A stretch of DNA of 64,000 nucleotides, taken from NCBI GenBank assembly GCA_015065545.1, contig SVQA01000002.1, forward strand, positions 175,979 to 239,978, written 5' to 3'. Under the pieces are notes generated by a model. That model had not been told where the DNA came from. It searched no databases and worked only from the letters and a program-made list of their open reading frames with translations. The translations under genes were made by a program, and so were the position numbers. Below are positions 49,922-58,304 of this stretch, piece after piece; position 1 is the stretch's first letter, and every line of letters begins with the position of its first letter. Origin of the DNA: Oscillospiraceae bacterium. Its GTDB lineage: Bacteria; Bacillota; Clostridia; Oscillospirales; Acutalibacteraceae.

Positions 49922-51871
49922 TCAGTGGATTTTTGCACCATTTTCCATACCTTCAACAAAGATAACTTTTACTGTGTCATCTGTGTCAGCGGCAAGAATC
50001 ATACCGTGGCTTTCTACACCGCAAAGTGTAGCGGGATTAAGGTTCTGCACAAGAATAACCTTCTTACCGATAAGCTCATCAGGCTTGTAGTAAAGTGCAA
50101 TGCCGGAAGCTACTGTGCGGTTTTCACCTGAGCCGTCGTTGAGAGTAAGCTTTAAAAGTTTCTTTGCTTTCTTGACTGGCTCACACTCAACAATCTGTGC
50201 AACTCTAAGGTCTACTTTAGCAAAGTCCTCGATTCCGATTTTTGCTATACCTGTGTAGTCAACCTTCTCTTTGTTCTCAGCAGCCTGAGCTTTCTTTACA
50301 TTTTCTTCGATAATAGCGTTAAGCTCTTCGATTTCCTTGTCTACATCAATTCTGGGGAAGAGCACTTCGCCGCGAGTAACCTTAACATCAGCGGGGAGTA
50401 CATTCCATTTGTCAGAGTTTTCGTAGGTTGCACACTCGGTTGCACCAATCTGCTCGAATACCTTGGGCATTGTTGTAGGCATAAATGCAGAAAGGAGAGT
50501 GGTTGCAATACGGATAGCTTCAAGGAGATTGTAGAGCACAGTTGCAAGACGGGCTTTTTTTGTTTCGTCTTTGCCAAGTACCCATGGAGTAGTTTCGTCG
50601 ATGTATTTGTTAGCGCGGGCAACAATCTTAAAGATTTCTGCAAGAGCGTTGTTAATCTGAGTTTTCTCGATATATGCATCAACATTTTCTTTAAGTGCAA
50701 GGGATGTTGCGATGAGGTCTTCGTCAAACTCGCCTGCTTCGCGCTCACAGGGCAGAGTACCGCCAAAGTACTTGTCAATCATCGCAACAGTACGGGAAAC
50801 AAGGTTTCCAAGACCGTTTGCAAGGTCGGAATTGATGCGGTTAATCATAATCTCGTTAGAGAAGGAGCTGTCTGCACCCAGAGCCATCTCGCGAAGAATA
50901 TGGTAACGGATAGCGTCTGCACCGTAGCGCTCACCAAGAACGAAGGGATCAACAACGTTGCCCAGAGATTTGCTCATCTTCTGGCCGTTAAAGGTGATCC
51001 AGCCGTGAACAGCAAGATGTTTGGGAAGAGGCAGATCCAATGCCATCAGCATAGCAGGCCAGATAATAGCGTGGAAACGCATAATGTCCTTTGCTACCAT
51101 ATGGGTATCTGCAGGCCAGTATTTATCGTAATCGGAGTAGGCTGAGTTCTCGTAGCCGAGAGCGGTGATGTAGTTGGAGAGGGCGTCAATCCAAACATAA
51201 ACAACGTGCTTCTCGTCGAAGGTTACGGGAACGCCCCAGGTAAAGCTTGTTCTGGATACGCACAGGTCCTCAAGGCCGGGTTTTATGAAGTTGTTAACGA
51301 GTTCAACTGCACGGGTTTTGGGCTGAAGAAAGTCGGTCTCTGTCAGGAGCTTTTCAATACGCTCTGCAAAGTCGGACATTCTGAAGAAATAGGATTCTTC
51401 TTTAGCTTCGATAACTTCTCTGCCACATTCGGGACATTTGCCGTCTACAAGCTGACTCTCAGTCCAGAAGCTCTCGCAGGGAGTGCAGTACTTGCCTGAA
51501 TACTCGCCTTTGTAGATGTAGCCCTTGTCGTAAAGAGCTTTAAAGATTTTTTGTACGGACTCAACGTGGTAATCGTCGGTGGTACGGATATATCTGTCGT
51601 AGTCTATGTTCATATAATCCCAGAGCTTCTTGAAAATCTCAACGATTTCATCAACATACTGCTTGGGAGTAATGCCTTTGTCCTTTGCCTTTTCCTCAAT
51701 CTTCTGACCATGCTCGTCAGTGCCGGTGAGGAACATTACGTCAAAGCCCTGCATTCGCTTGTATCTCGCAATAGAATCGCAGGCAACTGTTGTATAGCAG
51801 TGGCCTATATGTGGATTACCTGACGGATAATAGATAGGTGTTGTGATGTAAAAGGGTTTCTTCTCACACAT
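49922..51871 (-). CDS. metG: Methionyl-tRNA synthetase
   Basis: 649 residues. HIGH motif as PSGNPHIGHCYTT near the start, GTDEHGQKIEEKA, zinc knuckle CTPCESFW and CPECGRE, KMSKS in FNGQKMSKSLGNVVDP, and a C-terminal EMAP-like tRNA-binding domain (DFAKVDLRVAQIVE, LVQNLNPATLCGVES). It charges tRNA-Met, including the initiator encoded 213 bases upstream on the other strand. The ATG at 51871 has AAGGAG 8 bases before it; an upstream in-frame GTG overlaps that RBS. No T-box is visible in the leader. Confidence 0.96.
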   Translation of the reverse strand: MCEKKPFYITTPIYYPSGNPHIGHCYTTVACDSIARYKRMQGFDVMFLTGTDEHGQKIEEKAKDKGITPKQYVDEIVEIFKKLWDYMNIDYDRYIRTTDDYHVESVQKIFKALYDKGYIYKGEYSGKYCTPCESFWTESQLVDGKCPECGREVIEAKEESYFFRMSDFAERIEKLLTETDFLQPKTRAVELVNNFIKPGLEDLCVSRTSFTWGVPVTFDEKHVVYVWIDALSNYITALGYENSAYSDYDKYWPADTHMVAKDIMRFHAIIWPAMLMALDLPLPKHLAVHGWITFNGQKMSKSLGNVVDPFVLGERYGADAIRYHILREMALGADSSFSNEIMINRINSDLANGLGNLVSRTVAMIDKYFGGTLPCEREAGEFDEDLIATSLALKENVDAYIEKTQINNALAEIFKIVARANKYIDETTPWVLGKDETKKARLATVLYNLLEAIRIATTLLSAFMPTTMPKVFEQIGATECATYENSDKWNVLPADVKVTRGEVLFPRIDVDKEIEELNAIIEENVKKAQAAENKEKVDYTGIAKIGIEDFAKVDLRVAQIVECEPVKKAKKLLKLTLNDGSGENRTVASGIALYYKPDELIGKKVILVQNLNPATLCGVESHGMILAADTDDTVKVIFVEGMENGAKIH

Positions 51872-51909
51872 AATCGTCACTCCTTAGAAAAATTTTTCAT
51901 TAGTAAATA

Positions 51910-51937
51910 ATTATAACATAAATATGAAAAATTGCAA
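51910..51937 (-). promoter_or_regulatory. Promoter of metG-tatD
   Basis: On the minus strand TTGCAA (51932-51937), 16-base spacer, TATAAT (51910-51915), 38 bases before the start. Confidence 0.65.
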
Positions 51938-52019
51938 TATAATATAGTATGTGGAAAAGAGATTAACCGTATAAATTTTCCGAAAAGAAAAATAAATTCA
52001 AAACGAAAGCATAAAACTC

Positions 52020-52048
52020 TTGACAAACAAGAAAAAGTATGTTAAACT
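52020..52048 (+). promoter_or_regulatory. Promoter of the initiator tRNA
   Basis: Consensus TTGACA (52020-52025), 17-base spacer, TAAACT (52043-52048), 36 bases before the tRNA. Confidence 0.7.
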
Positions 52049-52083
52049 AATGCACGCTGATAAAAAAGCAAACAATTATATAT

Positions 52084-52162
<79 letters not shown>

Positions 52163-52170
52163 AAAATGAG

Positions 52171-52201
52171 AAGACACCCAACAGGGTGTCTTTTCTTTTT
52201 T
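52171..52201 (+). terminator. Terminator of the initiator tRNA
   Basis: AAGACACCC, AACAG, GGGTGTCTT then TTCTTTTTT. Confidence 0.9.
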
Positions 52202-52224
52202 GTTATGGAAAGTTTATGAAACGA

Positions 52225-52345
52225 GCTTCGGGTTCCTGAAGGGCGAACCGCCGAAGCGCTGCCGGTGGCAGATGAAGCGAGGCGGTGAGGGTGCAGCGGT
52301 CAAATCGTCAACAACTATGTTGTGCCCGACGATTTTGGGCACCGC
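52225..52345 (+). ncRNA. Candidate structured RNA between the two tRNA 3' copies
   Basis: Three nested or consecutive hairpins: GCTTCGG-GTTC with GAAC-CCGAAGC (52225-52257), CTGCC-GGT-GGCAG (52259-52271), and a long one in which GCGGT / ACCGC encloses AAATCGTC / GACGATTT and ACAAC-TAT-GTTGT (52296-52345). It leads straight into the tRNA-like 3' copy ending CCA. No ORF of known type. It may be a small RNA, a decayed tRNA-like element or part of a recombination site. Confidence 0.3.
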
Positions 52346-52352
52346 AAACGGG

Positions 52353-52382
52353 CGTTGGTTCAAATCCTTCCTCCGCAACCAA
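52353..52382 (+). repeat. Direct repeat copy 2 (tRNA-fMet 3' end)
   Basis: 30 bases identical to 52133-52162, including T-arm and CCA, without a 5' tRNA half. It could be the second attachment site of a small or mostly deleted element. Confidence 0.75.
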
Positions 52383-52411
52383 CATTGCGAACCGAAAAAG
52401 ATATCGGTTCG

Positions 52412-52449
52412 AAAAAACCCCGAAACCACAGCGGTTTCGGGGTTTTGTT
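52412..52449 (+). terminator. Intrinsic terminator after the tRNA-like copy
   Basis: AAAACCCCGAAACC, loop, GGTTTCGGGGTTTT then G. It is preceded by another hairpin (CGAACCGA / TCGGTTCG, 52388-52411). A terminator here implies that something between 52200 and 52410 is transcribed. Confidence 0.8.
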
Positions 52450-52590
52450 ATGCCATTTTTTAAGGTGAAATTCAAAAGATATCATTTCCCCAAAACGACC
52501 TTTGGGGAGGACTTGAACTATGATAATTGAAATTATGGCGGTTTTATGTTATACTTAAATCGTAAGTTTTGTCGAACCGAGGTGAGTTTT

Positions 52591-53046
52591 TTGAAATCTC
52601 CAAAATTAAAAAATGCTTTGCTGTGCAGAATACTTGTCTATGTGGTTGTCCTTGGTGGATTTATCGCTCCTATTATAATCGTGGCGAATCTAAAATTTGT
52701 TCCTGAAGCGATTAAGGTTATTGTTGGGATAGGCTTGGTAGTCGGGCTTTTGGTATATCTAATTAAGAACTTTGTTTTGTTAATGGCAATGGATGTTGGA
52801 TTGGCTATGTTGCATTGTCATAATACAGCAAGAAAACATTTTGTATTGCCTAAATCTTTTTCAGAACAAAAAGTTGAGAGAGAATTCACCCGCTTTGGCA
52901 AGGAATACGAGCCTTCTGCCATTTCCCATCGCCCTGAAACACTTCGATACAAGAGCAATGCTCCTATGACGATTTATTCAAGCGGTATCGAGAAGATTAT
53001 TGCGACATATCATATTGATTTCTTGGATAAAAACAATACCACTTGA
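52591..53046 (+). CDS. Two-span membrane protein of unknown function
   Basis: 151 residues. Two hydrophobic helices near 10-35 (ILVYVVVLGGFIAPIIIVANL) and 42-70 (VIVGIGLVVGLLVYLIKNFVLL), then a soluble C-terminal half with no known motif. TTG 52591 is taken as the start, 4 bases after CGAGGTGAG; GTG 52582 is in frame but overlaps that RBS. The stop overlaps the next gene's start (TTGA). More AT-rich than its neighbours, in the accessory region. The two genes may be one split protein or a translation-coupled pair. Confidence 0.55.
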   Translation: MKSPKLKNALLCRILVYVVVLGGFIAPIIIVANLKFVPEAIKVIVGIGLVVGLLVYLIKNFVLLMAMDVGLAMLHCHNTARKHFVLPKSFSEQKVEREFTRFGKEYEPSAISHRPETLRYKSNAPMTIYSSGIEKIIATYHIDFLDKNNTT

Positions 53047-53759
53047 TCATCAATTCTGCTACAGCGAACTCAAAGGCACTAAAAGGAAAAAAGAAGCATT
53101 GGTTTCTTGATAAATCTCAAAAGAGTTCTCCATTAAACCGTGCTACAGTAATTGTGATATATGCCAAACAAGTAGATGAAAAATTGAGAAATAGTTTATT
53201 TGATGTGGTTTGTAAAAATGGTGGAGACGGGTTCGATACTGCGATACTTCCGTGTGTGGTGGATTTAGAAAAACAAATTTGTACATTCGACAGTATGCGA
53301 ATGCCCTACACGGGATTTCAATATCCGGTGAAGAACCGCGGTATAAAAATCATTCGAAAATATCTGTTTGACAACAAGTTTCCGTTTGCCGATTCGCCGG
53401 ATATGCTTGACCCCATCAAAGACATGGATCCTGAACAGAGCCTGTGGGATTTTTGGAAAACGATGAAGAAAGAACTCGTGTCAGATGATAAGAATATGAA
53501 AAAGCGCTTCGAAAAAATGAAGCATAGGGATATTATTTTTGAAGATGGCTATATTTATTTAAAATGGGAAGACCACGGACTTTGGATTTCAGTTGAGTTA
53601 AATGAAGAACTGAGAATGGCTGAAATCGATTCTATTGATTCTTGGGAGTATCCTAAATCCCATAAAATTGCCAAAGCTACTATAAAAGAAATAAAAACAT
53701 TGATTAATACTTATTTTGCCGGACTGGGATACACCACAAAATATATTTCTTATGAATGA
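53043..53759 (+). CDS. Hypothetical soluble protein in the accessory region
   Basis: 238 residues from a TTG that overlaps the previous stop. Basic N-terminus, then VIVIYAKQVDEKLRNSLFDVV, a tryptophan motif LWDFWKTMKKEL, and an acidic C-terminal domain. No signal peptide, span or recognised family. A KEITLINTYF-like helix end and IYLKWEDHGLWISVEL beta pattern suggest a compact alpha/beta domain. AT-rich codon use differs from the core genes around it, consistent with acquisition. No own RBS, so reinitiation from the upstream gene is likely. Confidence 0.5.
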   Translation: MIINSATANSKALKGKKKHWFLDKSQKSSPLNRATVIVIYAKQVDEKLRNSLFDVVCKNGGDGFDTAILPCVVDLEKQICTFDSMRMPYTGFQYPVKNRGIKIIRKYLFDNKFPFADSPDMLDPIKDMDPEQSLWDFWKTMKKELVSDDKNMKKRFEKMKHRDIIFEDGYIYLKWEDHGLWISVELNEELRMAEIDSIDSWEYPKSHKIAKATIKEIKTLINTYFAGLGYTTKYISYE

Positions 53760-53842
53760 TATCTTTTTCGGTGCAACTTGCCAAATCAGATACCGCTGTT
53801 GATACAATCGTGTCAATAGAGGTTTCGTCGTTTTAGCGTTAA

Positions 53843-53871
53843 ATTATAGGGTAATCGTTAAACGACTGAAT
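53843..53871 (+). repeat. 29-bp dispersed repeat, copy 1
   Basis: ATTATAGGG..ATCGTTAAACGAC-GAAT; 26 of 29 bases match 55604-55632. It is partly palindromic with GTCGTTTTAGCG just upstream (53827-53838). Confidence 0.55.
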
Positions 53872-53919
53872 TTTTATTTCAGCTCGACAAATTGGAATTT
53901 GTGATACTCACCCATAGTA

Positions 53920-54363
53920 TCAGGTGTCAATTCTGTTTAATGTGTGAATATTTTTATTCCTATATACCAAATCATCTCTTTCGGTAAATCCGATATGTTC
54001 CCAAAAATCATTACCTATATCATTCTTTTTGAAAGCAACTAATGCTACTTTGTTTATGCCCTCTCTCTCCAAAGCAGACATAGCACAATCAACAAGCTTG
54101 GTTGCTATTCCTTGATTTCTATAAGTTGGCAGAACAGCAGTATGATGGATATATCCTCGTCTTCCATCATGCCCTGCCATGATAACTCCAATAACTACAC
54201 CATCGCACTCTGCGACAAAACTTGTTGCAGGATTACGTTTCAAATATTTTTCAATACCTTCTCTGCTATCATCTGTTGAATTCAATCCCATTCCTGGAGT
54301 GTTAATCCATAAATGATATACCCCATCATAATCAGATATGGTCATTACTCTAATATTAACCAT
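53920..54363 (-). CDS. GNAT-family N-acetyltransferase
   Basis: 147 residues. It transfers acetyl from acetyl-CoA to an unknown amine. Core motif A is visible: YIHHTAVLPTYRNQGIATKLVDCAM (V-x-P-x-R-x-x-G-I/x-x-L). Motif D is NDFWEHIGFTERDDLVYR. An N-terminal VMTISDYDGVYHLWINTPGMGL is common in a GNAT subgroup of Clostridia. ATG 54363 follows GGGTGAT; the longer frame has no RBS. Confidence 0.88.
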   Translation of the reverse strand: MVNIRVMTISDYDGVYHLWINTPGMGLNSTDDSREGIEKYLKRNPATSFVAECDGVVIGVIMAGHDGRRGYIHHTAVLPTYRNQGIATKLVDCAMSALEREGINKVALVAFKKNDIGNDFWEHIGFTERDDLVYRNKNIHTLNRIDT

Positions 54364-54447
54364 TGCTATCACCCAATCAAATTCAAGTTTATCGAGTTGA
54401 TTATAGCACAACAAATAAAATAATAGCAATATAAAACTTGTTATCTG

Positions 54448-54666
54448 TTACACCTCCACCTCACTCCCGTTCTTAAAGTGAAACACCACACTTCCGTCTG
54501 CATTTACTGTGACTTTATCAACTGTTGTGTGCCATAAGGTTGGGGTGAATTTGAGGTTGAGGATGTCGAGTTCATTCAGGGCAAAGAGGAAGGCACTAAG
54601 TGCATCTGCCTGATATAGTCTGCGTTCTCGCTTCCCCGATAAAATTTCATATCGGCTGTAAACTGC
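54448..54666 (-). pseudogene. Remnant of a serine site-specific recombinase (C-terminal end)
   Basis: On the minus strand a 72-residue frame bounded by stops includes ERRLYQADALSAFLFALNEL, then FTPTLWHTTVDKVTVNADGS, VFHFKNGSEVEV. This Asp-Lys-Val-Thr-Val...Phe-Lys-Asn-Gly ending is typical of the C-terminus of large serine recombinases of conjugative elements. There is no start and no catalytic domain, so it is a broken end of an integrase-type gene. It marks the region as mobile-element debris. Confidence 0.65.
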
Positions 54667-54725
54667 TTATAGTACACAGGTATTTTAAATGCGTTTTGTA
54701 GTAAACTACTCAAGAGGAGGAGTAT

Positions 54726-55478
54726 ATGAGAGTTGTATTTCTTGCCGCAATCGGTGTCGGTACCGCTACGGTGTTTGGTTCTTTGCTGGGGTTCTGTTTC
54801 AAAAACATATCACATAAGTTTTCTGATATTGTTCTGTCTTTTGCTGCGGGAGTTATGCTTTCAGCTTCAATTTTGGGGCTGATATTACCTTCACTTGAGT
54901 ATGGTGGTAAATACGGAATTCTTATAACTATAACAGGTATTTTTGTCGGAGCGATATGTCTTAATCTGATAGACAAACTGGTTCCTCATCTGCACAGGCT
55001 TACAGGAATAAGTACAGAATATAGACCAAATTCAAACACCAACAAAGTATTGTTGTTTGTTATTGCTATTGCTATTCACAATCTTCCTGAAGGTATCGCA
55101 GCAGGTGTGGGCTTTGGTTCTGAAGACTTATCTCAGGCGCTTATAATTGCAGGAGGTATTGCTCTACAAAACATCCCTGAAGGTATGGTTATCATCGGTC
55201 CTATGCTATCAGCAAAAATCAAACCATCAAGAACCTTCATACTTGCAGCTATTACAGGTTTTGTAGAAGTTATCGGGACACTAATCGGATACTTTGCGGT
55301 TAGCATTTCCACTGCAATACTTCCGTTTGCTCTGAGTTTTGCCGGAGGAACAATGCTCTATATTATCAGCGATGAAATGATACCCGAAACTCATGCTCAT
55401 GGCAACGAGAGAGCTTCTACGTATGCCTTGCTAATTGGCTTTTGTTTAATGCTTTTAACGGATACTATCTTAAGTTGA
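54726..55478 (+). CDS. ZIP-family metal transporter
   Basis: 250 residues with eight predicted membrane spans. The two metal-site helices carry AIAIHNLPEGIAAGVGFG and GIALQNIPEGMVIIGPM, the family signature. The loop between spans 3 and 4 is short. Transports Zn2+ or a similar divalent cation into the cytoplasm. GAGGAGGAG RBS. It has its own terminator. It lies between a recombinase remnant and small element-type genes, so it could be cargo. Confidence 0.92.
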   Translation: MRVVFLAAIGVGTATVFGSLLGFCFKNISHKFSDIVLSFAAGVMLSASILGLILPSLEYGGKYGILITITGIFVGAICLNLIDKLVPHLHRLTGISTEYRPNSNTNKVLLFVIAIAIHNLPEGIAAGVGFGSEDLSQALIIAGGIALQNIPEGMVIIGPMLSAKIKPSRTFILAAITGFVEVIGTLIGYFAVSISTAILPFALSFAGGTMLYIISDEMIPETHAHGNERASTYALLIGFCLMLLTDTILS

Positions 55479-55489
55479 ATATAAAAAAC

Positions 55490-55546
55490 AAGCGTTGCAG
55501 TTTGAAGGAGTGAATTGACATCTCCCCTCATCCGCAACGCTTTTTT
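55490..55546 (+). terminator. Terminator of the ZIP gene
   Basis: AAGCGTTGC pairs with GCAACGCTT across a long loop, followed by TTTTTTG. Confidence 0.75.
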
Positions 55547-55603
55547 GTTGTGATTTTTATGTGATTTTGTAATATAGTTGGAACAATACCCAAACCTACG
55601 CTC

Positions 55604-55632
55604 ATTATAGGGGTATCGTTAAACGACCGAAT
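55604..55632 (+). repeat. 29-bp dispersed repeat, copy 2
   Basis: 26 of 29 bases match 53843-53871. The two copies flank the GNAT, recombinase-remnant and ZIP block. Confidence 0.55.
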
Positions 55633-55697
55633 CATTTGTCGTTTATTAATAAGCAAAAACAATAGCAAATTAAGCCATTGAACCTTACATAAAAACT

Positions 55698-56012
55698 TTA
55701 AAGATATTTAAAAGGATGCATTTTATAATCTGATTTACCCTCCATGAATTCAACAATATCTTTTACTTCATGTTCTACTTCATATGGATGCCAATGTGTA
55801 CCCATAGTTTGTTCGGCATCCATTACGTCCATTACGAACATACCACCATCTTCATACAATTCTAGTATTTGTCCGTGAGCTTTAGCTACAATGATAGGGT
55901 AATCAACGGTGAACCCTTCATCTAATGCAGATGTAGTAGTTAGTAGCAATTCATATTTATCTTTTAGTTGTTCATAAACATTCTTAATATCAGTAACGCT
56001 ATTATCGAACAA
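55698..56012 (-). CDS. Small hypothetical protein
   Basis: 104 residues. Starts at TTG 56012, 8 bases after GGAGG. Helical N-terminus (VTDIKNVYEQLKDKYELLL), then GQILELYEDGGMFVMDVMDAE and a His/Trp segment HWHPYEVEHEVKDIVEFMEG. No known domain recognised; the size and place would suit an immunity-type or element-borne protein, but that is a guess. Confidence 0.5.
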   Translation of the reverse strand: MFDNSVTDIKNVYEQLKDKYELLLTTTSALDEGFTVDYPIIVAKAHGQILELYEDGGMFVMDVMDAEQTMGTHWHPYEVEHEVKDIVEFMEGKSDYKMHPFKYL

Positions 56013-56065
56013 TCAAAACACCTCCATAAAAGTGATGAGGTTAATAGATTGTGTTTGATTTCAAC

Positions 56066-56335
56066 TTATGTTTCTGTCAGAGTTTCGCACATCAGCCTGC
56101 CACCGAGGCGGAAACCATAAGCAAAGGTCTCTCGCTCGATAATGCAGTACATTTCATTTACACAGTCATCGTATTTTTCGAGGATTTCTTTTTGCTTATC
56201 CGTAAGTGTGGCGGACAACTCATCGCGATTCTTACCCATAAGGTTAAGTAGGTTCTTTATCTCACCGTTACCCTCAACTCGCTGTATCTGTGGGTCGATG
56301 TTGCCATACCACAGCTCTTCTATTACGCTCGGCAC
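56066..56335 (-). CDS. Small DUF6809-like protein
   Basis: 89 residues. SVIEELWYGNIDPQ at the start and FAYGFRLGGRLMCE near the end match a small helical family (DUF6809-like) frequent in clostridial accessory elements. GTG start shares a base with the stop of the DUF4314-like gene (TAGTG), so translation is coupled. Confidence 0.65.
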   Translation of the reverse strand: MPSVIEELWYGNIDPQIQRVEGNGEIKNLLNLMGKNRDELSATLTDKQKEILEKYDDCVNEMYCIIERETFAYGFRLGGRLMCETLTET

Positions 56336-56571
56336 TATTTGTCACCTTCTATAATACAGCAGCTGTCCTCGCCGTAAACAACTCCGAGGCTTGAGCCACA
56401 GTCCCACCGCACATTAATCGTTCCCATATCATCCACAGACTTAACTGTACCCTTGCTACCGGGGTGCAGTTTTTTGTTATATGGGTCGTCCATACTAATA
56501 AGCTCCCCTCTCGCACCCTTGGGATACTCTGCCTTTAATCTCTCCAAAGTTTTTTCGCTAATGTTATACAT
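56335..56571 (-). CDS. DUF4314-like protein
   Basis: 78 residues. RGELISMDDPYNKKLHPGSKG, then TVKSVDDMGTINVRWDCGSSLG and YGEDSC match the DUF4314 beta-barrel family carried by Tn916-like and other conjugative elements. AGGAGG RBS. Paired with the DUF6809-like gene, as often seen in such elements. Confidence 0.75.
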   Translation of the reverse strand: MYNISEKTLERLKAEYPKGARGELISMDDPYNKKLHPGSKGTVKSVDDMGTINVRWDCGSSLGVVYGEDSCCIIEGDK

Positions 56572-56758
56572 AACATACCTCCTTGTTTTTCGGTATGCTA
56601 TATATCACTCTAAAGATGCTAAAAGTCAAGCTGTTATTAGTTTATCCGGGTAATAGCTTCTATATATATTAAATGGCGGCGTGATTATACGATTTTGCTT
56701 AATGTTAATGTAATGTATGGTTTTATTGCGTAGTTGTCTCAGAAAAAGAAATCAAAAA

Positions 56759-58198
56759 TCAGTTGTCCTCCGAACGGTTTTTGCTGACAAGAGTTGCAAG
56801 CTCGAAACGGCTGTGAACGCCCATCTTGGGGTAAATTTTCTTAGTGTGGTCTTTAACGGTATTTTCGGAAATAAACATTATCTTGGCAATATCCTTGTTG
56901 GTGTAGCCCATACAAATAAATTCGGTAACCTCCCGTTCCTTTGGAGTAAGAACAGAAAGAATATCAGGGGTTTGTGCAGGAGTTTGTGCAGGTTTTGTAA
57001 CAGTCTCACTGACAGACGAAATGTCTTTTTGTGCGGTTTCGTTGTTTTCGGCATTTCTTCTGCGCAAAGAAAACAGTAAGAAAGGTTCAATCTGGGCATA
57101 TATGAAAACCAGTACCGTCATAATTACTGCGTAAACAAGATACAGCATAACAGGTGCATTTCTAAACATCTCGACCATATTGCTTTGCACTAAAACTGCC
57201 ACAAGAGCAAGGAAGATGATTATAGGGGATATGTATTTGGACGGATAAGATTTCATAATTACCGAGCCGTACAAAGGAAGCATCTGACAAGGTACGACAC
57301 CTATACCTATAAGGGCACAGGCAATGTAAGAAAGTGCGGAAACCTGAGTTGCGACGAACATAAGAAGAAACCCAAGGCCCCCAATTCCAACCAATATGGG
57401 GGTTAGGCGGAAGGGGTGAATATTGGACTTTTTGTAAAGAAAATACATTGTAAAGGATGCAATCGCATTTACAAAGTACATAATAAACACACCATGCTGG
57501 ACTTCGCCGGCAATGGCAGGTCCCGAAACTCCCATTAGTGAACATATAAACACAAGAACATAGGTTCCGTAAAGAAGCTTTTTCGGTGCAGTCAGGTTAT
57601 CGCTTTTCTTTATATAGCGGGGCTGAACCTCTTTATTTACAGGCATACTCATAAAGAAGATAAAGAGAAGCACGAGGGCCGCCACCATTACAAAACGGAA
57701 GGTGGGGAAGGTTATGGGCAGAAACTCGTTTTGGAGTAATGCTATCATAAAAGTTGCCACACCGTAGGCAAAGGTCAGGTGTTTGATGGTGGTTTTTTCA
57801 GAAAGATAGTTGACCATCAGAAAGGTTTCAAAGCCTATCATCAGACAACAGGAGAAAATCTGAACATAGATTAGCAGACGCAAAGCATCTTCAGGCAGAG
57901 GAAGGAACAATCCCCCGACCGACAAAAGAGCAACGCTTGTGGCGATTCGTTGAGTCCACACCACAGTCTTTGGCAGAAATATCATCCAAAGTATACTCAG
58001 CACATAGCATACTGCAATAAGTGTGGTTGCGTTGTCCATATCAATGGGCAGAGGTGTTTTACCGTCAATGGTCAAAGACGGGCCCACAAAATAGATAAAG
58101 CCCATCTGCCAGAAGCTAAACATAGCAAAGCACACAAGAAGCCACAGCGGTTTGTCCTGCCGCTTTTTTAGATTTTCAGTAAGAAGTGATTCGTTCAC
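56759..58198 (-). CDS. Membrane-bound LuxR-family regulator with MFS-like sensor
   Basis: 479 residues from GTG 58198, chosen because AAGGAGG lies 7 bases before it. Residues about 15-385 make about twelve membrane spans in an MFS-like layout (PLWLLVCFAMFSFWQMGFIYFV at the start). A Thr/Pro/Gln linker follows, then a LuxR-type HTH (about 415-479: LTPKEREVTEFICMGYTNKDIAKIMFISENTVKDHTKKIYPKMGVHSRFELATL, cut here at the variable middle). Such membrane LuxR proteins are common in gut Actinobacteria and some Clostridia and are thought to sense small molecules directly. The gene is divergent from a small LuxR-type gene and a secreted-protein locus, its likely targets. Confidence 0.85.
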   Translation of the reverse strand: MNESLLTENLKKRQDKPLWLLVCFAMFSFWQMGFIYFVGPSLTIDGKTPLPIDMDNATTLIAVCYVLSILWMIFLPKTVVWTQRIATSVALLSVGGLFLPLPEDALRLLIYVQIFSCCLMIGFETFLMVNYLSEKTTIKHLTFAYGVATFMIALLQNEFLPITFPTFRFVMVAALVLLFIFFMSMPVNKEVQPRYIKKSDNLTAPKKLLYGTYVLVFICSLMGVSGPAIAGEVQHGVFIMYFVNAIASFTMYFLYKKSNIHPFRLTPILVGIGGLGFLLMFVATQVSALSYIACALIGIGVVPCQMLPLYGSVIMKSYPSKYISPIIIFLALVAVLVQSNMVEMFRNAPVMLYLVYAVIMTVLVFIYAQIEPFLLFSLRRRNAENNETAQKDISSVSETVTKPAQTPAQTPDILSVLTPKEREVTEFICMGYTNKDIAKIMFISENTVKDHTKKIYPKMGVHSRFELATLVSKNRSEDN

Positions 58199-58282
58199 AG
58201 CTTGTCCTCCTTTTTGCCCCAAAAGAGGGGTATTCTCACTCTTTTGCGAAAAAATCTATCCCTTCGGGCGGTAATTCCCCCA

Positions 58283-58304
58283 ATATCCCACCGGTGTGGG
58301 ATAT
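58283..58304. promoter_or_regulatory. Candidate operator for a LuxR-type regulator
   Basis: ATATCCCAC-CGGT-GTGGGATAT is a perfect inverted repeat with 9-bp arms in the 303-bp gap between the divergent LuxR-type genes. Two CTACCC / GGGTAG half-sites lie near 58405 and 58450. Confidence 0.5.

Noticed and set aside
51872..52083. A T-box leader for metG
   Set aside because: No TGGNACC-type T-box sequence or specifier hairpin is visible on the minus strand; the leader is short.
52214..52429. A 71-codon minus-strand frame with RKDLNQRP
   Set aside because: It is the antisense translation of the tRNA 3' copy and the hairpins around it; such tRNA-derived frames are common false genes.
54430..54447. 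A complete integrase gene upstream of the GNAT start
   Set aside because: Only the C-terminal end is readable and it is closed by a stop at its N-terminal side; no catalytic serine domain is found.
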